This document shows positions 20,329 to 30,195 of a DNA stretch of 64,000 nucleotides, piece after piece; position 1 is the stretch's first letter; every line of letters begins with the position of its first letter. The notes below the pieces were generated by a model. That model ran no database searches and was not told the DNA's origin. It saw only the letters and a list, made by a program, of their open reading frames with translations. A program made the translations under genes and the position numbers. The stretch is taken from positions 2,170,001 to 2,234,000 of the forward strand of contig NZ_CP026031.1 of assembly GCF_003726095.1 (NCBI RefSeq), given 5' to 3'. This DNA comes from Niallia circulans. Lineage in GTDB: Bacteria; Bacillota; Bacilli; Bacillales; Cytobacillaceae.

Positions 20329-20970
20329 TTAATGATCAATCAAATCAATATAAAATTCACCTTCTTGATAACTGCAAAAGGAGATATTTTTTATATTAAC
20401 ATATCCTCTATCTTTCAATTGCTGTCTTAACCATAGATTAGTTTTTCCTATTCTATCTAGGTTGCTCTCTTGAATAATTCCATCCATAATTAATGGGATG
20501 GTAATAGATGACTTATTTTCTTCCTTTTCAAATACAGAAAGTTTACCTGATGTTTCTAGTATGGCAAACTCTACATCTGCAATATTTCGGATATTTTTTT
20601 CTCTCAGCTGAATTAATAAGTCATCATAATTATAGCGCTGACTTCTCATGGCTTTTTCGTCAATCTTGCCATTTTTAATAATCAATGTTGGTTCTCCCTC
20701 AATAAAATCACGCATTTTTTTGCTTTTTAAGGAAAAGAACGCAAGAAGCACTTGGATGGCTAGAAGGATAAACATTGGAAATAGTGTTGGTAAAATCGGA
20801 TCCTTATAATCTTCTATAGCAACAACAGCAATTTCTGCGATCATAATGAATACAACAAGATCTAGTATGCTTAATTCCCCTATTTCCCTTTTTCCCATCA
20901 TTCGAAAAATAAGAACGATTAAGAAATAGATTAAAATCGTTCTAAACAAAATGATCAAATACTGGTCCAT
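20329..20970 (-). CDS. DUF421 membrane protein (YrbG/YetF-like)
   Basis: A 213-residue protein with three N-terminal helices (about 4-22, 32-50, 57-78) and a cytosolic DUF421 domain (about 80-213) carrying GEPTLIIKNGKIDEKAM and the YNYDDLLIQLREKNIRNI stretch. YetF-type proteins affect germination and spore membranes, but the biochemical role is unknown. The ATG at 20970 follows GGAGGAG; a TTG six codons upstream overlaps that site and is unlikely. Position between spoVB and yrzE matches B. subtilis yrbG. Confidence 0.88.
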   Translation of the reverse strand: MDQYLIILFRTILIYFLIVLIFRMMGKREIGELSILDLVVFIMIAEIAVVAIEDYKDPILPTLFPMFILLAIQVLLAFFSLKSKKMRDFIEGEPTLIIKNGKIDEKAMRSQRYNYDDLLIQLREKNIRNIADVEFAILETSGKLSVFEKEENKSSITIPLIMDGIIQESNLDRIGKTNLWLRQQLKDRGYVNIKNISFCSYQEGEFYIDLIDH

Positions 20971-21168
20971 ATTATCTCCTCCGATCAAATATGTTCTCTT
21001 TTAATCTGCTCTATAAGATAAAAATAATACGGGAAAGCAGCATTATAACGATGAGAGAAAAATGTATTTTTAAATATTTTTTAATTCTATTTTCTTCCTT
21101 CCTGAATATGCTTGTACTAGAGAACTTTTATAGAAAACTTTAGATGTTTTGGAAAGGAGAGGTTTACA

Positions 21169-21549
21169 ATAGAAGAGAGTAAACATGTTGGCAGTTCCAT
21201 TTTATACGGTCTAATTGCCATTTTCATTATGTTAATAGCAAGTAGTTTGTTCTTTTCCCTTTTATTAAGATTTACATCTATTCAAGAATCATCCCTGCAA
21301 CATATTATTACAGCCGTATCCTTTATAACTTTATTTGCAGGTGGTTTTATTTCTGGCGGGAAAGGAAAAGAAAGAGGTTGGTTTCTTGGGGGACTTACTG
21401 GGTTCATCTATTCCATCATCATTTTTTTATTTTCCTTTTTAGGCTCAGACCAACTATTTACGATAGAACAAACCATTTATCATGTATGTTATACCCTTAT
21501 TTGTATGATGGGAGGGATATTAGGGGTAAATCTTTCCAAAAATAACTAA
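21169..21549 (+). CDS. TIGR04086-family membrane protein (YrzE-like), probable ATA start
   Basis: A small four-helix membrane protein of about 126 residues. The first standard start in frame is ATG 21229, but it lies inside the first helix and has no SD. Upstream, AAGGAGAGG sits six bases before ATA at 21169, which opens the frame as (M)EESKHVGSSILYGLIAIFI. So translation probably starts at ATA, or a start ATG has mutated to ATA. The glycine-rich FAGGFISGGKGKERGWFLGG segment near residue 60 of the long form is typical. No function is known for the family. Confidence 0.75.
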   Translation: MEESKHVGSSILYGLIAIFIMLIASSLFFSLLLRFTSIQESSLQHIITAVSFITLFAGGFISGGKGKERGWFLGGLTGFIYSIIIFLFSFLGSDQLFTIEQTIYHVCYTLICMMGGILGVNLSKNN

Positions 21550-21573
21550 CCAAAAATACTTCAAATAAAATAT

Positions 21574-21608
21574 AAAAGTGCAGTCTTATTTTTTAAGACT
21601 GCACTTTT
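21574..21608. terminator. Bidirectional terminator between yrzE-like gene and yajC
   Basis: A perfect 15-bp inverted repeat (21574-21588 and 21594-21608) with flanking A and T runs, serving both converging genes. Confidence 0.9.
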
Positions 21609-21613
21609 TTTAC

Positions 21614-21916
21614 TTATTGTTCTGTTTTTTCTAATGTTGGACTAGCTACTGCAGCAGAGGATTCTACGACTTCACGAATTGCATTACGATCAAATGTCAG
21701 GCGTGAACCATCTTTTGCTTTTAACACAACCGTTCCTTCATCAATTGCATCGATTGTAGCATGCATGCCGCCAATCGTGACAATCTTGTCCCCTTTTTTT
21801 AAGCTACTCTGCATATCACGCACAGCTCTTTGACGCTTTTGCTGTGGACGGATAAGCAAGAAATAGAATAGTACAAACATTAAAATAAACGGTAGTAAAC
21901 CAGCTAAATTTCCCAT
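21614..21916 (-). CDS. yajC: Preprotein translocase subunit YajC
   Basis: A 100-residue accessory factor of the SecDF complex. One N-terminal helix (LLPFILMFVLFYFLLIRPQ, residues 6-24) is followed by QKRQRAVRDMQSSLKKGDKI and a small beta domain with TIGGMHATI. It is transcribed just after tgt, the usual order in Bacillus. The frame is full length and starts at ATG with GGAGGG upstream. Confidence 0.95.
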   Translation of the reverse strand: MGNLAGLLPFILMFVLFYFLLIRPQQKRQRAVRDMQSSLKKGDKIVTIGGMHATIDAIDEGTVVLKAKDGSRLTFDRNAIREVVESSAAVASPTLEKTEQ

Positions 21917-21945
21917 CTATATTTCCCCTCCTTTCAAATTCTCTA

Positions 21946-23181
<1,236 letters not shown>

Positions 23182-23254
23182 TCAACTATATTATTCTAAT
23201 GAATATTACTACGAAACTCAAGCAATTGATAAACCCTATCATGCGGATCTATTA

Positions 23255-24283
23255 CTATTGTATAAACATTGCATCGCCAAAACTAAAGAAACGATATCTT
23301 TCTTTGACTGCTGTTTCATAAGCATGAAGTACATTCTCTCTTCCTGCCAGTGCACTTACTAGCATAATTAACGTCGATTTAGGCAAATGGAAATTCGTAA
23401 TCATGCCATCAATTCCTTTAAATTCATATCCAGGGTAAATAAAGATACTTGTCCAGCCACTGCTTTCTACAAATTCACCATTATTCGCAGCAGCAATTGT
23501 TTCAAGTGTTCTAGTTGAGGTTGTTCCTACAGAAATTATTCGTCCGCCCTGACCTCTTACTTTATTTAATAAAGCAGCTGTTTCCTTGTTAAGCTGATAA
23601 AACTCAGCATGCATTTCATGCTTATCTACATCTTCGACGTTTACAGGCCGGAAAGTGCCTAGACCGACATGCAGAGTAATAAAGGCAATATGTACACCTT
23701 TCTTTTTCAGCGCATCTAACAATTCTGTCGTAAAATGGAGCCCTGCTGTTGGAGCTGCTGCAGATCCCCTTTCCTTCGCGTAAACAGTTTGATAACGATC
23801 CTGATCGTCTAGTTTTTCTTTAATATAAGGAGGCAGCGGCATCTCGCCGAGTTGATCCAAGATTTCATAAAAAATGCCCTCATATTGAAAATCAAGAATA
23901 CGACCACCGTGTTCCAACTCTTTTACACAAACCGCTTTTAGTGTTCCATCTCCAAAGGAAATTACGGTACCTTCTTTAACTCTTTTTGCCGGCTTAACAA
24001 GTGTTTCCCACATGTCATCTTTTTGCTGCTTCAGCAATAATACTTCAATATGTGCTCCAGTATCTTCTTTCTCGCCATGTAATCTTGCTGGCAATACCCT
24101 TGTATCATTTAATACTAAACAATCTCCAGGATTAATATACTCGTATATATCTTTAAATTTGCGATGTTCTAAATCGCCAGTTTCTTTATTAACGATCATG
24201 AGTCTGCTGCTTGTACGATCCTCTAATGGAGTTTGCGCAATTAATTCTTCTGGTAAATGAAAATCAAATAAATCTACTTTCAT
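23255..24283 (-). CDS. queA: S-adenosylmethionine:tRNA ribosyltransferase-isomerase
   Basis: A 342-residue enzyme that moves the ribosyl part of S-adenosylmethionine onto preQ1-modified tRNA to give epoxyqueuosine. Typical segments are [17 protein letters not shown] at the start, [16 protein letters not shown] near 55, and [16 protein letters not shown] with [10 protein letters not shown] near 175-210. The C-terminal [19 protein letters not shown] is near 295. It forms a queuosine pair with tgt 170 bases downstream. GGTGG precedes the ATG. Confidence 0.96.
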   Translation of the reverse strand: MKVDLFDFHLPEELIAQTPLEDRTSSRLMIVNKETGDLEHRKFKDIYEYINPGDCLVLNDTRVLPARLHGEKEDTGAHIEVLLLKQQKDDMWETLVKPAKRVKEGTVISFGDGTLKAVCVKELEHGGRILDFQYEGIFYEILDQLGEMPLPPYIKEKLDDQDRYQTVYAKERGSAAAPTAGLHFTTELLDALKKKGVHIAFITLHVGLGTFRPVNVEDVDKHEMHAEFYQLNKETAALLNKVRGQGGRIISVGTTSTRTLETIAAANNGEFVESSGWTSIFIYPGYEFKGIDGMITNFHLPKSTLIMLVSALAGRENVLHAYETAVKERYRFFSFGDAMFIQ

Positions 24284-24318
24284 GTCTATCCACCTATTCT
24301 CTTTTATACAATCATTTT

Positions 24319-24525
24319 TTAGCGAAATTTCCCAATAAAATAAAAAACTAAAGATAAAATAATACTAATCACAATACAAGTTGTAATCGGAAAATAAAAA
24401 GTTGAATGCTCTTTTTTTATCAAAATGTCACCTGGAAGTTTTCCAATCGGGACTAACTGCATTACTAATCCAATAAGAAATACAATCACACCAATAGTCA
24501 TTATATACTTAGGAATGTCATTCAT
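24319..24525 (-). CDS. DUF2905 small membrane protein (YrzS-like)
   Basis: A 68-residue protein with two helices (about 8-26 and 45-64) joined by the conserved [20 protein letters not shown] loop that defines DUF2905. It lies between ruvB and queA as yrzS does in B. subtilis. AAGGA lies eight bases before the ATG. Function unknown. Confidence 0.88.
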   Translation of the reverse strand: MNDIPKYIMTIGVIVFLIGLVMQLVPIGKLPGDILIKKEHSTFYFPITTCIVISIILSLVFYFIGKFR

Positions 24526-24575
24526 TGTTTTCGTCCTTCATTTCGCATATTCTTTTTTATTATTTAGATGTTTCC

Positions 24576-25571
24576 TCAATCCAATTTTATATTTAAATGT
24601 TCATAAACAAGATGGGTGACACTTCTTCCTCTAGGAGTTCGCTGCAAGAAACCAATCTGCAGCAAATATGGTTCATAGACATCTTCAATCGTATGTGCTT
24701 CTTCTCCAATTGTAGCAGCAATGGTTTCTAATCCTACAGGTCCACCTTTAAATTTATAAATCATTCCTAGTAATAATTTATGGTCAATATGATCTAACCC
24801 TAAACGGTCTACTTGCAAAAGTTCAAGGGAATGATCTGCCAATTCTTTCGTTATCATTCCATCACCCTTTACTTGTGCAAAATCCCGCACTCTTCGTAAA
24901 AGGCGATTCGCAATTCGAGGTGTTCCTCTTGAACGTCTAGCAATTTCCCATGCGGCAAGGTCCTCTATTCCAATTTGAAGTACATCTGCTGTTCGGGAAA
25001 CAATATCTTTGAGTTGATCTACCTCATAATATTCCAATCTAGATAGAACCCCAAAACGATCTCTTAACGGTGCAGAAACGGAACCAGCTCTGGTTGTCGC
25101 ACCCACAAGCGTGAATGGAGGTAAATCTAGCCGGACTGACCGAGCGCTAGGACCTTTGCCTATTACAATGTCTAAACAGTAATCTTCCATTGCAGGATAT
25201 AAGACTTCTTCAATAGCTCGCGGCAAGCGATGTATTTCATCAATAAACAACACATCACCTGGTTCTAAGGCAGTTAAAATTGCTGCTAAATCACCTGGTC
25301 TTTCGATTGCTGGACCAGCAGTTGTTCGAATATTAACTCCCATTTCATTAGCAATAATCGTAGCAAGTGTGGTTTTCCCTAATCCAGGTGGGCCATATAA
25401 CAATACGTGATCGAGAGCTTCTTCTCTATATTTAGCCGCTTCAATAAACACTTTTAAATTTTCTTTTACTTTATCTTGCCCAATATATTCCTGTAATTGA
25501 ATGGGTCGAAGACTTTTTTCAAATGATAAATCTTGATTATCTGCTTCACTTGAAATAATTCGATCATCCAT
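24576..25571 (-). CDS. ruvB: Holliday junction branch-migration helicase RuvB
   Basis: A 331-residue AAA+ motor that drives RuvAB branch migration. Walker A is [17 protein letters not shown] near residue 60; Walker B is [17 protein letters not shown] near 105; sensor 1 [18 protein letters not shown] is near 155; a winged helix ends the protein. The ATG at 25571 has AAAGGAG eight bases upstream; a GTG three codons earlier overlaps the SD. It follows ruvA by 60 bases. Confidence 0.97.
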   Translation of the reverse strand: MDDRIISSEADNQDLSFEKSLRPIQLQEYIGQDKVKENLKVFIEAAKYREEALDHVLLYGPPGLGKTTLATIIANEMGVNIRTTAGPAIERPGDLAAILTALEPGDVLFIDEIHRLPRAIEEVLYPAMEDYCLDIVIGKGPSARSVRLDLPPFTLVGATTRAGSVSAPLRDRFGVLSRLEYYEVDQLKDIVSRTADVLQIGIEDLAAWEIARRSRGTPRIANRLLRRVRDFAQVKGDGMITKELADHSLELLQVDRLGLDHIDHKLLLGMIYKFKGGPVGLETIAATIGEEAHTIEDVYEPYLLQIGFLQRTPRGRSVTHLVYEHLNIKLD

Positions 25572-25630
25572 AGCATTCACTCCTTTCTTCTAGATAGTCG
25601 TTTATCCAAAATTAATTCGTTGAACCACAC

Positions 25631-26242
25631 TTATCTTTTTAAAAGAAGCTTTAATGCCAGTTTGATATAACCATCTGTTGTTAACTGTTCCTTCTTTAAA
25701 TGTGGGATAATTTTTTTGACTTCTTTCTCCGAATATCCAAGTGCAGTTAAAGCAAGCATCGCTTCATCCATTGCTGAATCACTTTCTGCTTTCGCTACAT
25801 GCTTATCTACTGTAAATAGATCCGGAGAGAAATCTGGCATAAACTCTGCTAATTTTCCTTTCAAATCCAAAATCATTTGTCTTGCTGTTTTCTTGCCAAC
25901 ACCAGGGAACTTCACAAGGAATACTTCATCTTCCGCTTCAATGGCGGATATTACTTGGCTCGGTTCTCCAGATGCAAGTATAGCCAATGCTCCCTTAGGA
26001 CCAATTCCTGAAACGTTAAGGAGCTTTGTAAATAAAGCTTTTTCATCTTGCGAACGAAAACCGTATAAGCTAATATTATCTTCTCTAACATAATGGTATG
26101 TATATACAGTAATCTTACTACCTGAAAAAGCAGAAAACGAAAATGGATTAGGTGTTTTAATCTGATAACCAATCTCATTATTCTCCACTACGATGTATTC
26201 TGGTCCAACAAATTCTACATTCCCTTTTATATATTCGTACAA
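25631..26242 (-). CDS. ruvA: Holliday junction DNA-binding protein RuvA
   Basis: A 203-residue junction-binding subunit. The N-terminal OB fold ([19 protein letters not shown]) is followed by two helix-hairpin-helix motifs ([16 protein letters not shown] near 72 and [16 protein letters not shown] near 108) and a C-terminal RuvB-binding three-helix domain ([16 protein letters not shown] near 165). The start is TTG at 26242 with AAGGGAGAG upstream. It precedes ruvB in the same message. Confidence 0.96.
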   Translation of the reverse strand: MYEYIKGNVEFVGPEYIVVENNEIGYQIKTPNPFSFSAFSGSKITVYTYHYVREDNISLYGFRSQDEKALFTKLLNVSGIGPKGALAILASGEPSQVISAIEAEDEVFLVKFPGVGKKTARQMILDLKGKLAEFMPDFSPDLFTVDKHVAKAESDSAMDEAMLALTALGYSEKEVKKIIPHLKKEQLTTDGYIKLALKLLLKR

Positions 26243-26380
26243 ATTAATTTCTCTCCCTTATAAAGAAAACTTCCATAAATAGGGCTCCGTGCCCCTTGAG
26301 TGTGGGATAAATCCTAGCCCTTATTTTATCATACTATTTTGTAGAACTGCTATTATAGATGTTTTTCATAATATTCTTAC

Positions 26381-26437
26381 AAAAAAACAAAAAAAGTGAG
26401 CAGATTCGACACATTTCATTGTGCTTCCTCTGTTCAC
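26381..26437 (-). terminator. Terminator downstream of bofC
   Basis: On the minus strand GTGAACAGA (26437-26429) pairs with TCTGCTCAC (26404-26396) with internal pairing GCACA/TGTGT, followed by T7. Confidence 0.72.
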
Positions 26438-26447
26438 TGCCAATTCC

Positions 26448-26978
26448 TTAATTAGTAGTTTCAATTGTTGTTAAGTTTTTAAAGGTTTCTAGTACTTTAA
26501 CATAGCGATCTCTTGATTTAATCGGAATCCCTTTTTGTAAATCTTCATGTTGTTTCGATTCCAGTTTCTTCAGATCAATCTGGAAAAAGGACTGAATAAT
26601 GTTCTCTTCAGCAGGTTTTCCATTATAAATGGTTAATATCCCTTCTTCATTAATACCAAAATAACCATTTGTTTTCAACAATGGTGATATATCATCAACT
26701 TCTTGTTTAAAAACAAGCTCCCTGCTTGTCATATCTACCAGCTGCCATTTATCATACTTTGACCAGAAATCTTCCATCGACCATACTGTCTCTTCTATTG
26801 TTTCTTCACTCATTTCTCCGTCTAAATAAATCCTTTGCAATACGACTTCCAACTTTTTAGGATTCTCATTTTGAGAGACACCGCTTCCAGTCTTTCCATA
26901 TACTTGTCCATTAGATAAAAAGACAGTAAGAATACTGACAAGAAGAACAGTTGAAAATAAAAGGAATCTGGTTTTCAT
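26448..26978 (-). CDS. bofC: BofC, intercompartmental sporulation signalling protein
   Basis: A 176-residue exported protein with an N-terminal signal helix (FLLFSTVLLVSILTVFLSNG). In B. subtilis BofC is made in the forespore and inhibits the SpoIVB protease that triggers sigma-K activation. The body has the expected two-part layout, with a VVLQRIYLDGEMSEETIEET segment near residue 45 and a SPLLKTNGYFGINEEGILTIY segment near 105. The ATG at 26978 has GAGGTGGT upstream. Its downstream partners in the sigma-K checkpoint, spoIVFA and spoIVFB, are also in this window. Confidence 0.88.
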   Translation of the reverse strand: MKTRFLLFSTVLLVSILTVFLSNGQVYGKTGSGVSQNENPKKLEVVLQRIYLDGEMSEETIEETVWSMEDFWSKYDKWQLVDMTSRELVFKQEVDDISPLLKTNGYFGINEEGILTIYNGKPAEENIIQSFFQIDLKKLESKQHEDLQKGIPIKSRDRYVKVLETFKNLTTIETTN

Positions 26979-27212
26979 TATAACCACCTCTTCACATTAC
27001 TCACAACAGTAGCTTTATTTCCAAGGAAATAGGGTACTGTCAATCTAAAGCTTGGTTTTAAAACAACCTTACTCTCTATTATTCTCACCATAAAAAATAA
27101 TTTCATTCCTAATTTATAGCAATCTTATTCCGGAGGATTCTCTCATAACGTATTGTAGTACCTCACTCCAGTTTGCATATTCTTTTCCTATTGAAGAATC
27201 CTATTCAATAGT

Positions 27213-28133
27213 TCATTTTTCTTTTTTGGTGCCTATTTTTATATTATCTATCGCTAAACGAATCCCCTTTAAAAACGGCACTTGTGCCTGCCATCCTAGA
27301 TGGACTTGTGCCTTCTTTATTGAAATTCTACTTTTCTCTCCTTCTTTCAAACCCTTGTGAGGGAGAGAATCCTCTTTTATCGACGACTGAATAATAGAGA
27401 CAACTTCTTTCATCGAGTATTTTTCCATTGGACAAATATTAAAAATTTCATTCCCGCCTTTATTTAAACTAGAAACAAAGGCTCTAACAGCATCACTAAT
27501 ATATAGGAAATGCTTCTTATGTTCTCCATCTTTAAAACAATTAGACGGGCGATTTTCTAGCACATTTTTGATTGTTGTTTCCACTATATTGTCATTCTGA
27601 TTATGGAAGGAATATTCTCCATAAAGAATAGGAAATCTTAAAATCGTATAAGAAAGACCATATAATGTATGATAATTTTGTATGTATTTTTCCACTATCT
27701 TCTTCGATAATCCTTCAAATAGTACTGGTTGTAAAGTCATATCCTCTGTGATCACTCCTTCCAAGTCCCCATAAACTGCTATGGTAGATGGAAAGATAAT
27801 TTTTTCTACTTTAGCTTCCACACATGCTTCCAGTACTTCAATCGTACGGCCAATATTCTTCTCTGACTGTTCAAAGGAGTCTTTCATTTTGTTTGATATA
27901 ATTGGCTCATTCGATAAGTCAATTACACAATCGATTTGATACTTTGCCATTAAACCTGCTAATTCCATCGTGTTTAAGAAAGTGTGTACTTGATGCTGAA
28001 CTAGAGAGGTAAGGATACTATTATCATTTGCTTGATCAGCTACTATATGATAAATTTGCTTGTTTGAAAGTTCTTGCATTAGAGCATATCTAATTTTATT
28101 CTCTTGTCCACCTACGATTAGCACTCTCACCAT
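27213..28133 (-). CDS. Divergent NAD-dependent epimerase/dehydratase-like protein
   Basis: A 306-residue protein with an extended short-chain dehydrogenase fold: N-terminal beta strand RVLIVGG, DCVIDLS near 75, IIFPSTIAVYGDLEG near 115 with the catalytic-type Ser, LRFPILYGEY near 165, and FLYISDAVRAF near 215. Two hallmarks look broken. The glycine loop reads GGQENKI rather than GGxGxxG, and the expected YxxxK reads EGLSK. It may bind a different ligand or be non-catalytic. The ATG at 28133 has GGAGGG upstream. It lies between a spore lipoprotein gene and bofC; no role was recognised. Confidence 0.75.
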   Translation of the reverse strand: MVRVLIVGGQENKIRYALMQELSNKQIYHIVADQANDNSILTSLVQHQVHTFLNTMELAGLMAKYQIDCVIDLSNEPIISNKMKDSFEQSEKNIGRTIEVLEACVEAKVEKIIFPSTIAVYGDLEGVITEDMTLQPVLFEGLSKKIVEKYIQNYHTLYGLSYTILRFPILYGEYSFHNQNDNIVETTIKNVLENRPSNCFKDGEHKKHFLYISDAVRAFVSSLNKGGNEIFNICPMEKYSMKEVVSIIQSSIKEDSLPHKGLKEGEKSRISIKKAQVHLGWQAQVPFLKGIRLAIDNIKIGTKKEK

Positions 28134-28371
28134 ATATCCCTCCGCCATTTTCGGCTTTTAACTAATTCTCTGATAGTTCTTTATAACGAATGTTTTTTTC
28201 ATTATAAAGTATACATCTTTTCTTTTATAATTACAACAACTAATTCATTATATAGAACACCTTCTTTTCCTTCTTTCTTTTTTCTGTTAGTATTCATTCT
28301 TTTCTTCTTTTATAATTTGGGTGAATCTTGTCTACTTTTTTTAATATGTTCCTTATAAAGAACAAATGTAT

Positions 28372-28414
28372 AAAAACTAACTCCAAGTGGTTTATTCCAC
28401 TCAAAGTTAGTTTT
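28372..28414 (-). terminator. Terminator downstream of the YhcN/YlaJ lipoprotein gene
   Basis: Arms from 28372 (AAAAACTAACT...GTGG) and ending at 28414 (CCAC...AGTTAGTTTTT) pair over about 15 bp; T-runs on both sides. The region 28134-28371 between it and the epimerase start holds no gene. Confidence 0.85.
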
Positions 28415-28418
28415 TATT

Positions 28419-29096
28419 TTATCTGTTATCTCTTGCAGGATTTAAATCCTGAAAAATATTTTCAATATTATTGTTAATCGTTTGTCGCGGCTGACCATTT
28501 CGAATCGAACGATTTATATCTTCTATACTGTTAAATACTCCTCTATCTGTGACGACTGAAATATCTCTTCCATTTAGTAAATCATTTAGTTTGTCTTTTA
28601 CCTGCGCTTTTGTTTTGGCTATATTCTTTGTGTTTTCAACTTCCAATGCAACTAAAACGTTCTCTCTATAAACAAGCGTCCGTGCATTTTTAACATTATC
28701 CATTTTAGTAACCCGATCGGATATTTTTTCAGCTAATTCCGTGTCATAGGATACTCTTTCATCCCGATCATTTGTATTTACGTTATCATGATCATTGTTG
28801 CGATTATTTATATTTCTAACGTTTGTTCCGTTTCTATTGTTTACATTTCGAACATTCGATCCATTTCTATTGCCTTCATCCCCAAAAGTATGGTCCATCA
28901 TTTCTGTAATTGGTCCATCGTTATCTGTATTGCCGACGCCATTGTTTCCTTCATGCTGTTCATTTGAATAGTATCCAATCGGCCTAGTATTATTAAGGCG
29001 ATTTCGATCAGCAGTCTCATCCTCATTTACACCACAACCTGTCAATCCAAAAGACAGTGTCAACAGAACTGGAGCAACTAGTTTAACTTTACGCAT
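28419..29096 (-). CDS. YhcN/YlaJ-family spore lipoprotein (CoxA-like position)
   Basis: A 225-residue lipoprotein. The signal peptide ends in the lipobox LTGC (Cys21). A low-complexity Asn/Arg/Asp region follows (about 25-105), including near-repeats NRNGSNVRNVN and NRNGTNVRNIN. The YhcN/YlaJ domain occupies about 110-215 (ELAEKISDRVTKMDNVKNAR then VLVALEVENTKNIAKTKAQV). Family members are spore-associated; in B. subtilis the homologue coxA sits beside safA, as here, and is tied to the spore cortex. The exact function is unknown. Confidence 0.86.
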   Translation of the reverse strand: MRKVKLVAPVLLTLSFGLTGCGVNEDETADRNRLNNTRPIGYYSNEQHEGNNGVGNTDNDGPITEMMDHTFGDEGNRNGSNVRNVNNRNGTNVRNINNRNNDHDNVNTNDRDERVSYDTELAEKISDRVTKMDNVKNARTLVYRENVLVALEVENTKNIAKTKAQVKDKLNDLLNGRDISVVTDRGVFNSIEDINRSIRNGQPRQTINNNIENIFQDLNPARDNR

Positions 29097-29205
29097 AGTA
29101 GAATTCTCCCCTTCATGTAAATCTCGAGCAATATCCTTGCTCTCTTTTATCTTCTACTGTTTGGAAAGAAACATACTGTAAAGTCTAGCCAGTCTTTTTC
29201 ATGTC

Positions 29206-30195
29206 TTATGTTCCTACGAGTTGTTGAAGTTTTTGATAAAACTTCTTCCTCCTTTTATATTGATTAGTTGTTAGTAATTGTACTTGATCTAACAAGAAGT
29301 CATTATTTACATCTTTATTTCTGATTATTCTATTCCATTCCCTCAAAATATCTGTCGGATATATTAAAGCTGTTAAAAACCATTTATCTTTAAAAAGATC
29401 GGCATATACTTGCATTTTTTGTAAATCTTGTAAAGACCATCCTATATCAGGGAGAATGCGATTAGCAAATTGTAAATAGTCAGCAATTCGTGGACCAATA
29501 CTTATTAAATCAAAATCAATTAAGTATAATTCATTATTCTTAACTCGTAAGAAATTATGATGAGCAACATCCCCATGTATGATTACGTTTGGGGTTGTGT
29601 CCAAGTAGTCCATTTGTTTTTTTATTAAACCAAATGAATAATCAGCCCATTCCATTATTTCCTCCGCTATGTCTTTTTTTATATATTGCTCAATAATTAG
29701 TAAATTCCCTCGAAATTCTTCTAGCCTTTGTTCAAATTTCTTTATTAAATGAAAAGTTGGCAAGATATACTTATATATTTCTACCAGTCGCTCTGTAACC
29801 GAATAATAATGTTCCAATAATTGAAGTGCTTCCCTTCTATTCCGCTTACTATGATAGGAAAAAGTATCTCTATGAGGGGGAAGATATTCAATCAGCCCAT
29901 ACACTTTATTATCGATAATGATTGGCTCATCATCGAAATCATAAAATTGATATGTCTGTGTAAAACCTTCTTGTTTAAGTGCTCTTGTAAAAGCAACTTG
30001 AACCTTGAGTTTTTGATAACTATTGTACCCTTTTAAAATTATCCAATATTGCTTCGTTTTTATTAGATATACATCATTTCTAATCCTGTTTAATTCGATA
30101 ATTTGGATTGGTATTTTTTTTTCTAATAAAGAAAGGAGACGATAAAAAAAAGTATCGTCCCCTCTATGATAAAAATCATAGATCACTGCTTTCAT
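29206..30195 (-). CDS. CotS/YsxE-family kinase-like spore coat protein
   Basis: A protein of about 329 residues with an aminoglycoside phosphotransferase/CotS fold. The catalytic loop HGDVAHHNFL is near residue 205 and the metal-binding LIDFDLISIGPRIADYL near 222. CotS, YsxE and YutH of B. subtilis belong here and associate with the spore coat; substrates are unknown. Its start overlaps the end of safA, so the two are cotranslated. ATG 30195 is listed, but AAGAGG sits better for GTG at 30186; both give nearly the same protein. Confidence 0.82.
   Translation of the reverse strand: MKAVIYDFYHRGDDTFFYRLLSLLEKKIPIQIIELNRIRNDVYLIKTKQYWIILKGYNSYQKLKVQVAFTRALKQEGFTQTYQFYDFDDEPIIIDNKVYGLIEYLPPHRDTFSYHSKRNRREALQLLEHYYSVTERLVEIYKYILPTFHLIKKFEQRLEEFRGNLLIIEQYIKKDIAEEIMEWADYSFGLIKKQMDYLDTTPNVIIHGDVAHHNFLRVKNNELYLIDFDLISIGPRIADYLQFANRILPDIGWSLQDLQKMQVYADLFKDKWFLTALIYPTDILREWNRIIRNKDVNNDFLLDQVQLLTTNQYKRRKKFYQKLQQLVGT

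Noticed and set aside
20970..20988. Longer N-terminus for the DUF421 protein starting at TTG
   Set aside because: The added codons contain the SD of the downstream ATG.
26279..26325. GGGCT/AGCCC inverted matches upstream of ruvA
   Set aside because: The stem is short and interrupted and has no T-run; no known leader matched.
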